Assembly: GCF_001042905.1 (NCBI RefSeq)
Contig: NZ_JYLB01000005.1
Location: forward strand, 558,001-622,000
Source: Pseudomonas lini
GTDB lineage: Bacteria > Pseudomonadota > Gammaproteobacteria > Pseudomonadales > Pseudomonadaceae
Direction of reading: 5' to 3'
DNA length: 64,000 bases
The notes under the pieces are model-generated. The model had not been told where the DNA came from and searched no databases. It was given only the letters and a program-made list of their open reading frames with translations. The position numbers were made by a program, and so were the translations under genes. Shown here piece after piece: positions 32,416-40,358 of the stretch (position 1 is its first letter; every line of letters starts with the position of its first letter).

Positions 32416-33296
32416 ACGCTACGCAACATGCGCCAGAGCGCCAGGCAACCCACGACCTGCAGGCCGAACGCGGTCGCGAGCATCATTTGCCCCGAGCTGC
32501 TGTTCCACATGGCGAGCAGGTATTTCGGATTGGACAGCAAGAAGTAGGCGGCAAGCCCCACGGGCATCAGGGCCAGCACCACCGCCGTGATGCGGGTTTC
32601 GCCCGTCATGGCGCGCAGTTGGCGCGCAGCCTGGTCTCGTTCGCGGATCATTTTGATCAGGTTCTCAAACAGCTCACTGGCATTACCGCCGTAGCGGTGA
32701 TTGACCTTCAGGCCCAGCGCGAACAAGCGAAACTCGTCTTTCTCGTACAGCTCGGCGAAGTCCGTGACGGCGTCAGGCAGGCTGACGCCCAGGTGCACGT
32801 TGCGCTGAACCCGGCCCATGGCGTTTTTCAGTGGGGCTTCGGCGGCGTCGATGGCGACCAGCACCGCATCGGCCAGGGTGCGCCCGGACTTCAGACTGCG
32901 CACCGTGTGATCGAGCAACGACGGCAGTTGTTCGATCATGCGCTTGAGCCGGCGCTGGTAGCACCAACTGATGTACAGCCGCAGAGCCAGGGGCGGCATC
33001 AGCAACAACGCCAGCAAACCGATCCAGCTCGCGAGGGCAAATCCCAGCAAGATGCCCAAGGCCCAGAGCAACAGCCACAACCCCAAGCGCTCGGTAGGAC
33101 GACCGAGACCGGCGCGTAGGAAGGCCCGTTCCAGGCCAGCCCAGGATGATTTCGCCACCGTCAGTTGCGGTTGCCCCTGCATCAAGCGACCCAGGGTTCG
33201 ATCGATACCGGTCTGGCGCAGACCGTTGTAGAACAAACGGATCGACAGGCCCAGCAACGTCAGGCAAATCAGGATGAGCAGCGCCGGTTTGAGCAT
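32412..33296 (-). CDS. tadB: Inner-membrane pilus platform protein TadB
   Basis: The 294-residue protein has membrane segments at the N-terminus, at about residues 77-105 and at the C-terminus. Its T2SSF domain shows LPSLLDHTVRSLKSGRTLAD and NVHLGVSLPDAVTDFAELYE. These are the usual TadB features. AAGGATC precedes the ATG. It starts 11 nt after the tadA stop and overlaps tadC by four bases, so tadZ-tadA-tadB-tadC is a tightly coupled block. Confidence 0.93.
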   Translation of the reverse strand: MLKPALLILICLTLLGLSIRLFYNGLRQTGIDRTLGRLMQGQPQLTVAKSSWAGLERAFLRAGLGRPTERLGLWLLLWALGILLGFALASWIGLLALLLMPPLALRLYISWCYQRRLKRMIEQLPSLLDHTVRSLKSGRTLADAVLVAIDAAEAPLKNAMGRVQRNVHLGVSLPDAVTDFAELYEKDEFRLFALGLKVNHRYGGNASELFENLIKMIRERDQAARQLRAMTGETRITAVVLALMPVGLAAYFLLSNPKYLLAMWNSSSGQMMLATAFGLQVVGCLALWRMLRSV

Positions 33297-33307
33297 GCCG
33301 TGATCCT

Positions 33308-34588
33308 TTAGTGCGATAAGGGAGAGAGCGCCGATTCACGACGCAATTTATCGCCGGCGGGGTTGACCGCCTCGCGCAGAAAACCGAAACCGGTGCGTCG
33401 GTCGAAACGGAACAGCGTATTGGTCACGTAGATGTCATCACGGATACCCACGACCTCCACCACTTCGCTGACGCAGCGGCGGCCATCGGGCAGGCGTGTC
33501 AGTTGGATCACCACGTCCAGCGCCGCACAGATCATTTGCCGCAGGGTGCGTTCAGCGATGGAGCGTCCGGTCAGGCCCACCAGGGTCTCCAGGCGCAACA
33601 GCGCATCCTGGGCATTGTTGGCGTGCACGGTGCTCATGGAACCGTCGTGCCCGGTGTTCATTGCGGTGAGCACGTCGACCACTTCGACGCCGCGAATCTC
33701 GCCGAGGATGATCCGGTCCGGGCGCATCCGCAGCGCGTTGCGAATCAGATCGCTGGCCTTCACTTCGCCGTGGCCTTCGGCATTCGGCGGTCGGGTTTCC
33801 AGGCGCACCACGTGAGGGTGGCCGAGTTGCAATTCGGCGACGTCTTCGATGGTGACCAGGCGTTCGTGAGGGGCGATCAACTGGCTGAGAATGTTCAGCA
33901 GCGTGGTCTTGCCGGTGCCGGTACCGCCGCTGACAAGGATGTTGCAACGCTTGCCCACGGCCTCCTGAATAAATTCAAAGATCGCCTGATCGATGGTTTG
34001 CATCGCCATCAGATCGGAGCTTTTGAGCATGTCCTTGCGGAATTTTCGAATCGACAGGCACGGGCCATCGAGAGCAATGGGTGGGATGATCGCGTTGACC
34101 CGGCTGCCGTCGGGCAGGCGCGCATCGACCATCGGTGAAGACTCGTCGAGCCGTCGCCCCAGAGGCGCGAGAATTCGTTGCATCACCCGCTCGACGTGAT
34201 GGTCGTCGATGAATCGCAGGTCACTCAGGTGCAACACACCCTCGCGTTCGACGAACACCCGGTGTGGGCCGTTGACCAGAATCTCGGTCACCGAGGAGTC
34301 GCGCAGCAACACCTCCAGCGGGCCGAAACCGGTGAGCTCGTCGACGATTTCTTCAGCCAGCCGTTCCATCTCATAACGGGAAATCGCCAGGTGCAAACGG
34401 GCGATGTATTCGGCGACTTTGTCGATGACGAACTGCGACAGCATTGGCCGCGAACCTTCCAGCAGGTTTTTTCCGGACTCTTCGATGGCGTCGATGATGT
34501 AGCGGTGCAGCACCAGTTTCAGGCCTTCGTGGTCGGTATTGCCGGCCGGCCCGTGCGGGGGAGCGCCGAAGAGTTTTTCCCCGCTCAT
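33308..34588 (-). CDS. tadA: Flp pilus ATPase TadA (CpaF)
   Basis: TadA is the cytoplasmic hexameric ATPase that powers Flp pilus extension and retraction. The 426-residue protein has the N-terminal helical domain, then the catalytic core with Walker A GGTGTGKTT (221-229), the Asp box TIEDVAELQL, Walker B RPDRIILGEIRG and the His box GHDGSMSTVHAN. All catalytic motifs are intact. The ATG overlaps the tadZ stop (ATGA). Confidence 0.96.
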   Translation of the reverse strand: MSGEKLFGAPPHGPAGNTDHEGLKLVLHRYIIDAIEESGKNLLEGSRPMLSQFVIDKVAEYIARLHLAISRYEMERLAEEIVDELTGFGPLEVLLRDSSVTEILVNGPHRVFVEREGVLHLSDLRFIDDHHVERVMQRILAPLGRRLDESSPMVDARLPDGSRVNAIIPPIALDGPCLSIRKFRKDMLKSSDLMAMQTIDQAIFEFIQEAVGKRCNILVSGGTGTGKTTLLNILSQLIAPHERLVTIEDVAELQLGHPHVVRLETRPPNAEGHGEVKASDLIRNALRMRPDRIILGEIRGVEVVDVLTAMNTGHDGSMSTVHANNAQDALLRLETLVGLTGRSIAERTLRQMICAALDVVIQLTRLPDGRRCVSEVVEVVGIRDDIYVTNTLFRFDRRTGFGFLREAVNPAGDKLRRESALSPLSH

Positions 34589-35790
34589 TGCGCGCCCCTC
34601 AATCGGTCAAACCAGCCAGCCTTGGGTTTGTCCAGGTCTTCGGAGCGTTTAGCCAGTCGTTCGCCGAGGGCGCGCAGGCTTTGGGTCAGGTTTTCGCGCG
34701 GGGCCAGTTCAAACAGGCTCACCCCCTGATTCTTGGCGCTGAGCCGTACTTCCGGGCTGTAGACAAGGACCGCCATCACCTCCATGCCGAAGCTTTTGCT
34801 CAAGGTGTCGGAGTCTGGCGCGACGTTGCGCAGATAGCGGTCCACCAGCAACCTGGCGTGGTCGAGCTTGAGGCCTTTTTCGCGCCAGCGGCCGAGCACT
34901 TCAAGGTTGCGTCGACAGTCGAGCACATTCTGATCGGTGTACCACAGCAACTTGTCGCAATGGCTGACGAAGGTGCGCAACGCTTCGCTGTCCGACTGGC
35001 CGGTGAGGTTCACCACGATGTGCTGGAAATGTTGACGCAAGGCGCTGAGCAGCATGTACAGTTCGGCGGCACTGGTCTGCTCCAACGGTTCGTCGTTGCT
35101 GGCGTAGGCGAGAATCCGCAGCCCGGCATCACAGGTGGTGAAGGCGCTGTCGATCAGCGTCGCGTCGAGTCGCCTCAGATGTCGCAACGCATCGCCAAAA
35201 TGAAACGAGCTCTCAAGCCCCAGCAACGCAAGGCTGTCGCCACGCGGCAGGCCCAGATCCAGCAACAGTGTCTGCTGACCGCTCTTTTGCACTACGTGCG
35301 CCAGGTGGTTGGCGAGTAGCGCTCCGTCGGCATTGCTCTGCGCACCGTAAAGCACGGTCAGGCCACCCTGTTGACTCTGTTGCAGGTTCGGCGCCACGGT
35401 CGGCAGGCGTTTGCTCAGGCGTCGCACCAGGCCGGCAACCTCACTGGAGCGTGAGCCATAAGAGACGAAGTCCCGCGCGCCGGCACGCATGGCATTGAGC
35501 ACGAGTTGGTTGTCCATGCCGTCGCCCAAGGCAACGATCGCCAGCATCGGTTTGGCTTCCAGGGCACCCTCGATCAATGCACTCTGGGCCACCACATGCT
35601 CACGGTCCAGCCCCACGAACACCAGGCTGGCGAAGGTCACGTCCACCAGCGTCAAGAGTTCATCGAGGTTGCCGCCACCGGCGCTGATCACTCGGCCCAA
35701 AGGGGCAAGGGCACCTTGCAGCCACTCGAAGTCGGTGCTGTTACGCGTGATCGCGAGGAAGGTCTGACTCAGGTTCTGGGGCTGGCTCAT
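34585..35790 (-). CDS. tadZ: Pilus localisation ATPase-like protein TadZ
   Basis: TadZ (CpaE) places the pilus machine at a pole. The 401-residue protein has an N-terminal receiver-like domain (1-130) and a MinD/ParA-type C-terminal domain. The place of the Walker A loop reads LYGAQSNADGALLANHLA, which lacks the GKT, so ATP binding is doubtful, as in a subset of TadZ proteins. The chosen ATG (35790) overlaps the stop of a 23-codon mini-ORF, ATGA. An in-frame ATG six codons upstream (35808) lies within that mini-ORF and lacks a ribosome site. Confidence 0.9.
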   Translation of the reverse strand: MSQPQNLSQTFLAITRNSTDFEWLQGALAPLGRVISAGGGNLDELLTLVDVTFASLVFVGLDREHVVAQSALIEGALEAKPMLAIVALGDGMDNQLVLNAMRAGARDFVSYGSRSSEVAGLVRRLSKRLPTVAPNLQQSQQGGLTVLYGAQSNADGALLANHLAHVVQKSGQQTLLLDLGLPRGDSLALLGLESSFHFGDALRHLRRLDATLIDSAFTTCDAGLRILAYASNDEPLEQTSAAELYMLLSALRQHFQHIVVNLTGQSDSEALRTFVSHCDKLLWYTDQNVLDCRRNLEVLGRWREKGLKLDHARLLVDRYLRNVAPDSDTLSKSFGMEVMAVLVYSPEVRLSAKNQGVSLFELAPRENLTQSLRALGERLAKRSEDLDKPKAGWFDRLRGAQ

Positions 35791-35858
35791 TGCGATAACC
35801 CACCGCATTTATCGAAGCAGCCGTTGTCGAGCAAGTACTGCGTGAAACGTCTGCGCAT
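35787..35858 (-). pseudogene. 23-codon mini-ORF, probable rcpA deletion scar
   Basis: Between rcpC and tadZ, where P. aeruginosa has the ~400-codon secretin gene rcpA, there is a 72-nt frame MRRRFTQYLLDNGCFDKCGG plus LSQ. It has its own GAGGA about 9 nt before the ATG, starts 21 nt after the rcpC stop, and its TGA overlaps the tadZ ATG. Such start and stop coupling is what an intact operon gene would have. I read it as the two ends of rcpA joined by an internal deletion. The arginine-rich beginning fits the start of a secretin signal peptide. The peptide could alternatively be a leader. Confidence 0.55.
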
Positions 35859-35879
35859 GGAGAAGTGTCCTCGCTCGAT

Positions 35880-36809
35880 TCAGGGCGTTTGTTGGGTGAC
35901 TTCATTGCCGCGGATGACTTCCACGCTCGTCTTGCGCGGTGCTGCGCCGCCGGTGGCGGGTTTGGGTGTGCCGTCCAGGGCCAGTTGACTGAACTGCACC
36001 AGTTCGCGATTGGCACTGGCCAGGCTCGCCTTTGAATCGCGGTTGCCGGCCCAGTATTGGTTCAGGCGTTTTTCCTCGGCGCTGCGCACGGCCAGGCGCA
36101 AAACCCCGACCTGAGCCGCGAGCATCAGGCGGCTCAAGAGGGGTTCGGGGACGGCAAGCAAAACGGTGCGGGCGCTGGCGCGCTGCTGTTCCTGCTTGAG
36201 TCTTTCTTCGGTGCTGCGCGCCGGGTTGGCAGGCTGGCCATCGTTCATCAGCCCCAACTGGTCGCCGACACCGAGCACCCGCAACGCCGGGACCACGACT
36301 TGGGCCGATTGCTGGAGGTTGTTGGTATCCATGCGCAGAAACAGCAGGACGTCGACATAGTCACCGGGGCTCAGTTGACCGCCGACATTGACCACGTCAT
36401 CCGCCGCCACGGCCAAGGCGCGCTCATCGGGGCGGATCATTCGCGCCAGTGCACCGCCGGTTTCGAAACTTTCATCATTGAGCCAACTGCCGGCAGTCAG
36501 CATGCGCCAAGGTGTACGGCCAATGGCTTGATCGAGACGGGACAGGCTGCCGGCCGGGGCGGTACGGAGTTTTTCCACGGTCACGTCGGCGGCGGTGATT
36601 TGTTCGAACGGTGCTATGTCACGCAGCAGCACAACCACCGGCTGGCGTGTCGGGTCGTCCACCGACGCCAGTATCGGGGCCGATGATGTGCCGGGTTGCG
36701 CGATGGATTCGGGTGCCGGTTGGCGACTCAGCGCCAGCCCCCAGTAACCGGCAATGATGGCGCCTACCAGAAACAGCCCGGCCAGGCCCATGGTGACGCG
36801 ACTGTTCAT
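35880..36809 (-). CDS. rcpC: Flp pilus assembly protein RcpC (CpaB)
   Basis: RcpC/CpaB is a periplasmic, inner-membrane-anchored protein that works with the RcpA secretin. The 309-residue protein has one N-terminal membrane segment (MGLAGLFLVGAIIAGYWGLA), an SAF-like domain (VVVLLRDIAPFEQITAADVT), and a RcpC domain with PDERALAVAADDVVNVGGQL and GDYVDVLLFLRMD. The stop lies 21 nt before the mini-ORF that replaces rcpA. It is divergent from flp, with 324 nt between the start codons. Its partner secretin is missing from the locus. Confidence 0.93.
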   Translation of the reverse strand: MNSRVTMGLAGLFLVGAIIAGYWGLALSRQPAPESIAQPGTSSAPILASVDDPTRQPVVVLLRDIAPFEQITAADVTVEKLRTAPAGSLSRLDQAIGRTPWRMLTAGSWLNDESFETGGALARMIRPDERALAVAADDVVNVGGQLSPGDYVDVLLFLRMDTNNLQQSAQVVVPALRVLGVGDQLGLMNDGQPANPARSTEERLKQEQQRASARTVLLAVPEPLLSRLMLAAQVGVLRLAVRSAEEKRLNQYWAGNRDSKASLASANRELVQFSQLALDGTPKPATGGAAPRKTSVEVIRGNEVTQQTP

Positions 36810-37133
36810 GAAGGCTCTCCCTTTCCTGCTGCGTAACGCCCCCCAAGAGTTCTAACGAGATGACTTCGCAATCAGGCAGCTATGAACATCGAACTATTTC
36901 GCTATTTGACGGTAGCGCAGGTAGAGCAAAACGCCATTACAGGGCGGGAAATATCTGACAAAAGTAACGGTTTGAAGCCAAAAGTGCTGTTTCATGACGT
37001 CAACGAACCGGTTACTACTTAAGTATTAATAGGTTCTTACAGTTGTTGGTCTTGGGTTTGCCGACAATGCTGATGCTGGCATAGGGGAATCATGTTGCGG
37101 CCGTGCAACATCCGCTGTCATAGGAGACACGTC
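36810..37133. promoter_or_regulatory. rcpC-flp divergent intergenic region
   Basis: These 324 nt carry the promoters of the rcpC operon (left) and flp (right), both expected targets of PprB. The central part is AT-rich (TACTTAAGTATTAATAGG near 37017-37033). A perfect 7-bp hairpin, ATGTTGC (37092-37098) / GCAACAT (37105-37111) with loop GGCCGT, lies in the flp leader 10 nt before the AGGAG site. I could not identify a PprB box by eye. Confidence 0.6.
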
Positions 37134-37331
37134 ATGTCCTTTATTAAAGTTGTTCAGAAGATCAAATCCGAATTCGTTTTTTACAGAGGTCTGGTCAAAG
37201 ATACTGAAGGTGCGTCGGGTATCGAGTACGCGATTATTGCGGGTATGGTGGCTGTCGCGCTCGCAGCATTTGCGGGACCCATCGCGACGAGTGTTACCGC
37301 AATGTTCACCACGATCGCAGCTGCGCTTTGA
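37134..37331 (+). CDS. flp: Flp type IVb major pilin
   Basis: Flp is the small pilin that forms tight-adherence pili. The 65-residue precursor starts MSFIKVVQKIKSEFVFYRGL. It has the Flp cleavage motif G-ASGIEYAIIAGMVAV, cut after G26 with Glu and Tyr at +5 and +6, and then a hydrophobic helix. AGGAG precedes the ATG at 37134; the frame is open to 37092 but the extra part includes the leader hairpin. Length and motif are typical. Confidence 0.95.
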   Translation: MSFIKVVQKIKSEFVFYRGLVKDTEGASGIEYAIIAGMVAVALAAFAGPIATSVTAMFTTIAAAL

Positions 37332-37415
37332 TTTGAAGGTTGTCATTGGGCAGTCATTTGCCAATCCCGCAAAGGGCTTCTAACGTCAAGGCTTAGTCCA
37401 TTGCAGGTGTTACCC

Positions 37416-37817
37416 ATGAACGCTCCAGCGCTCCCTCGCCAACAGCTTCTTCTGGTCGACGATGAGGAGGATGCGTTGCTGGAACTGGCGGAGTTGCTGG
37501 AGGGCGAGGGCTTTACTTGCTTTACGGCAACGTCGGTCAAACTCGCCCTGCATCATTTGACTTGTCACCCTGATATTGCGTTGGTGATTACTGATTTGCG
37601 GATGCCGGAGGAGAGTGGCATGTCGTTGATCAAGCGGTTGCGTGAGCATACGGCGCGTCAGCATTTGCCGGTGATTGTGACGTCGGGGCATGCGGATATG
37701 GATGATGTGAGTGATATGTTGCGGTTGCAGGTGCTGGATTTGTTTCGCAAGCCGATTTATCACGTGCGGTTGTTGGAGACGTTGAATAATTTGTTTCCAG
37801 GGGTGGTTAGTTCCTGA
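37416..37817 (+). CDS. Stand-alone receiver-domain response regulator
   Basis: The 133-residue protein is a single receiver domain with LLVDDEEDALLELAELLEGE, the phospho-acceptor Asp in LVITDLRMPEESG, Ser/His in VIVTSGHADMDD and Lys in DLFRKPIYHV. No output domain follows. It begins 84 nt after the flp stop on the same strand. Co-location suggests a role in control of pilus assembly or in a phospho-relay with PprA, but this is inference. I used the ATG at 37416 with AGGTG before it; an in-frame TTG five codons earlier is less likely. Confidence 0.85.
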   Translation: MNAPALPRQQLLLVDDEEDALLELAELLEGEGFTCFTATSVKLALHHLTCHPDIALVITDLRMPEESGMSLIKRLREHTARQHLPVIVTSGHADMDDVSDMLRLQVLDLFRKPIYHVRLLETLNNLFPGVVSS

Positions 37818-37852
37818 TCTATGGTGCCCATGTCCCAAGGTAAGCACTGAAC

Positions 37853-37975
37853 TGTGGCGAGGGGGCTTGCCCCCGTTGGGCTGCGCAGCTGCCCTGAAGG
37901 CTGAGCACGCGGAGTGTCTGACAGTGCGCTTGGCGACTGCTGCGCAGCCGAACGGGGGCAAGCCCCCTCGCCACA
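37853..37975. repeat. REP pair, GAGGGGGCTTGCCCCCG class
   Basis: Inverted TGTGGCGAGGGGGCTTGCCC and GGGGGCAAGCCCCCTCGCCA arms extend inward as GTTGGGCTGCGCAGC / GCTGCGCAGCCGAAC. The 123-nt unit lies between the receiver gene and the convergent MaoC gene, the same class as 31382-31493. Confidence 0.92.
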
Positions 37976-37978
37976 AAA

Positions 37979-38833
37979 TCAGGCAACAGGCCGCCACTGC
38001 CCAGCCATATGCTCCAAATCCCCCACCCCCATCAACTGAAAATCCCCGCTGGACCCCGCCGCGCTGGACATCAGCGTCACTTCACTGGGAAGGCGCACCG
38101 GCTTCCTGAACTGCACCGCAATCTCGACGTTTGCCGTCGGCAAATGTTCGCTCAGGGCTGCCAGCGTACGGGCCTTGTTCCACAGTCCATGGGCGATGGC
38201 ACTGGGAAAACCAAAGAGCTTCGCGCTGATCGCACTCAGGTGGATCGGGTTGTAGTCCCCGGACACCTTGGCGTACCGCCGGCCAATGTCCGCGGGCGCT
38301 TTCCAGTGGGCGACTTCGGTCAGCAGTAATGTCGATGCAAAAGCTTCTTCGGCCGGCTCACCTTCCAGTTTGACGCCGCGACAAAGCATCTGGCTTTCAG
38401 CCTCCCACAGCGGCCCCAACTGATCGTCGAGTGTCGTCACCAAATTGAACGTCGCCCCCTTGGCATGAGGTTGCAGGTTCTGCACTTTCACGCTGACCCG
38501 CACCCGGTGCACGCCGCCCATGGGGCGCAAGATGCGGATGCGATTGTTCAAGTGAATCAGCCCCAGCAGTGGGAACGGAAACGCTTTGGCGGTGAGCAAT
38601 TGCATCTGCAAGGCAAACGCCAGGATGTGTGGATACGTCGGTGGTAGCAGCCCGTTGTCGGCGAAACCACAGACCTTGCGATAAGCCTCCAGGTGTTTCG
38701 GATCGACATTGACCCAGCAGTGATAACCCAGGTCGGGCAGTGTGGTGCCGGTGATTTTGCGGCGCGTTGCCGCCTTCACATACAGCGTTTTCAGGCCCGG
38801 TTCGCTATTGAGTGTGTGCCAGTCGGTGGTCAT
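37979..38833 (-). CDS. MaoC-like (R)-hydratase, HtdX-like
   Basis: MaoC hydratases interconvert trans-2-enoyl- and (R)-3-hydroxyacyl thioesters. The 284-residue protein has a double-hotdog layout. The C-terminal hotdog bears the hydratase motif YAKVSGDYNPIHLSAISAKLFGFPSAIAHGLW, in which Asp and His (D-x-N-P-I-H) are catalytic. The ATG at 38833 is preceded by GGGAG inside the last codons of fabG, one base after its stop. The trio MaoC / large FabG / divergent thiolase equals htdX (Rv0241c) / fabG4 (Rv0242c) / fadA2 (Rv0243) of M. tuberculosis. Confidence 0.9.
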   Translation of the reverse strand: MTTDWHTLNSEPGLKTLYVKAATRRKITGTTLPDLGYHCWVNVDPKHLEAYRKVCGFADNGLLPPTYPHILAFALQMQLLTAKAFPFPLLGLIHLNNRIRILRPMGGVHRVRVSVKVQNLQPHAKGATFNLVTTLDDQLGPLWEAESQMLCRGVKLEGEPAEEAFASTLLLTEVAHWKAPADIGRRYAKVSGDYNPIHLSAISAKLFGFPSAIAHGLWNKARTLAALSEHLPTANVEIAVQFRKPVRLPSEVTLMSSAAGSSGDFQLMGVGDLEHMAGQWRPVA

Positions 38834-38834
38834 G

Positions 38835-40187
38835 TCAGGCTCCCAAAACGCTTTGCCCACAAATGCGCAACGCTTGCCCGGTAAATGCTCCGGTGCCCGG
38901 TTGTGCTAGCCAGGCCACGGCTTCGGCGACGTCTTGTGGCAGGCCGCCCTGGCCCAACGAACTCAAGCGTCGCCCGGCTTCGCGTACGCCGAAGGGCAGG
39001 TGCGCGGTCATTTGGGTTTCGATGAACCCTGGCGCCACGGCATTGATGCTGATGCCGCGTTCACTCAGCAGCGGTGCCCAGGCCTGGGCCAGGCCGATCA
39101 ACCCGGCCTTGCTTGCCGCGTAATTGGTTTGCCCGCGATTGCCGGCGATGCCGCTGATGGACGCCAGCAGGATCACTCGGCCGTTGTCGCGCAGAGTGCC
39201 GCTGTCGAGCAAAGCCTTGGTTAGCACTTGCGGCGCATTGAGGTTGACCGCCAGCACCGCGTCCCAGAATTCCGGGGTCATGTTGGCCAGGGTTTTGTCC
39301 CGTGTGATGCCCGCGTTGTGGACCACGATGTCGACGCCGTCGGGTAAGTGTTCGATCAATTGTGCGGCGGCGTCTTCGGCGCAGATGTCCAGGGTGATGC
39401 CGCGCCCGCCGAGGCGTGCGGCCAGGGCTTCGAGATCGACTTTGGCAGGTGGCACGTCGAGCAGGATTACCTCGGCGCCGTCGCGGGCCAGGGTTTCGGC
39501 GATCGAAGCGCCGATACCGCGCGCCGCGCCCGTCACCAATGCCTTACGCCCCGACAAGGGGCGAGTCCAGTCCATCACCTGCGCCTCACACGCCTTCAAG
39601 CGAATGACTTGCCCGGAAATGAACGCGCTTTTGGGCGAGAGGAAAAACCGCAATGGGCCTTCCAGTTGATCTTCGGCGCCTTCACCGACATAGATCAGCT
39701 GCAAAGTGCCGCCGCTGCGCAGTTCCTTGGCCAGCGAACGGCTGAAACCTTCCAACGCACGCTGTGTGCTGGCGGCGAACGGGTCGCTCAGGGTCTCTGG
39801 CGCTCGGCCAAGAATCACCAGGTGCGCATGGTGATCGAGGTTTTTCATCAGCGGCTGGAAGAACTCGCGCAGCTGTTTCAGCTGATCGACCTGCACCAGA
39901 TCACTGGCGTCGAACACCACGGCTTTGAGTTTCTGGCCGTGGCCGGGAATCCACGCGGTGGCCAGGGTCGGATCGGCGCCGTAGCTGTAAATCGTGTCGG
40001 TCAGGCGATTGGCGAGGGTGCTGACTTTTTCCGCCAACGGGCCACCGCCAATCAACAGCGCCCCCTCGATTGGCCGCAGCCGGCCTGCTTGCCAGCGTTC
40101 CAGTCGTACCGGCGACGGCAGACCCAGGGCACCGACCACACGATGGCCGATGGACGAATTGGCGAAGTCGATATAACGGTCAGACAT
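38835..40187 (-). CDS. High-molecular-weight 3-oxoacyl-ACP/CoA reductase, FabG4-like
   Basis: The 450-residue protein is much longer than classical FabG (about 245). The C-terminal half is a complete SDR domain with the cofactor loop ALVTGAARGIGASIAETLA at about 215-233, NAGI, and the catalytic YAASKAG. The N-terminal 200 residues form a second, degenerate Rossmann-like domain. This is the FabG4/HMwFabG architecture, which prefers NADH and acts on long-chain 3-oxoacyl-CoA. It is followed after one base by the MaoC gene, so the two form a reductase-hydratase operon. A role in fatty-acid or beta-oxidation-reversal metabolism is likely. Confidence 0.92.
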   Translation of the reverse strand: MSDRYIDFANSSIGHRVVGALGLPSPVRLERWQAGRLRPIEGALLIGGGPLAEKVSTLANRLTDTIYSYGADPTLATAWIPGHGQKLKAVVFDASDLVQVDQLKQLREFFQPLMKNLDHHAHLVILGRAPETLSDPFAASTQRALEGFSRSLAKELRSGGTLQLIYVGEGAEDQLEGPLRFFLSPKSAFISGQVIRLKACEAQVMDWTRPLSGRKALVTGAARGIGASIAETLARDGAEVILLDVPPAKVDLEALAARLGGRGITLDICAEDAAAQLIEHLPDGVDIVVHNAGITRDKTLANMTPEFWDAVLAVNLNAPQVLTKALLDSGTLRDNGRVILLASISGIAGNRGQTNYAASKAGLIGLAQAWAPLLSERGISINAVAPGFIETQMTAHLPFGVREAGRRLSSLGQGGLPQDVAEAVAWLAQPGTGAFTGQALRICGQSVLGA

Positions 40188-40358
40188 GAATCATGCTCCA
40201 GCAGCTGGGGTTAAAAGTGTGGACCAGGAATTGCAATTAGTCGTTCGATCCACGAGATACGGCCTACGCTTGATCATTGCAGGTTAGTTTGAGATTGGGT
40301 TTAGCAGGACTTTCAGCAAATGGTTTGGTGTTCATAGTTGATTAAAAGGAGCTTTTTC

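Noticed and set aside
36810..37133. Attempt to find a PprB-binding motif between rcpC and flp
   Set aside because: I do not remember the consensus well enough to assign a site, and no outstanding repeat other than the leader hairpin stands out.
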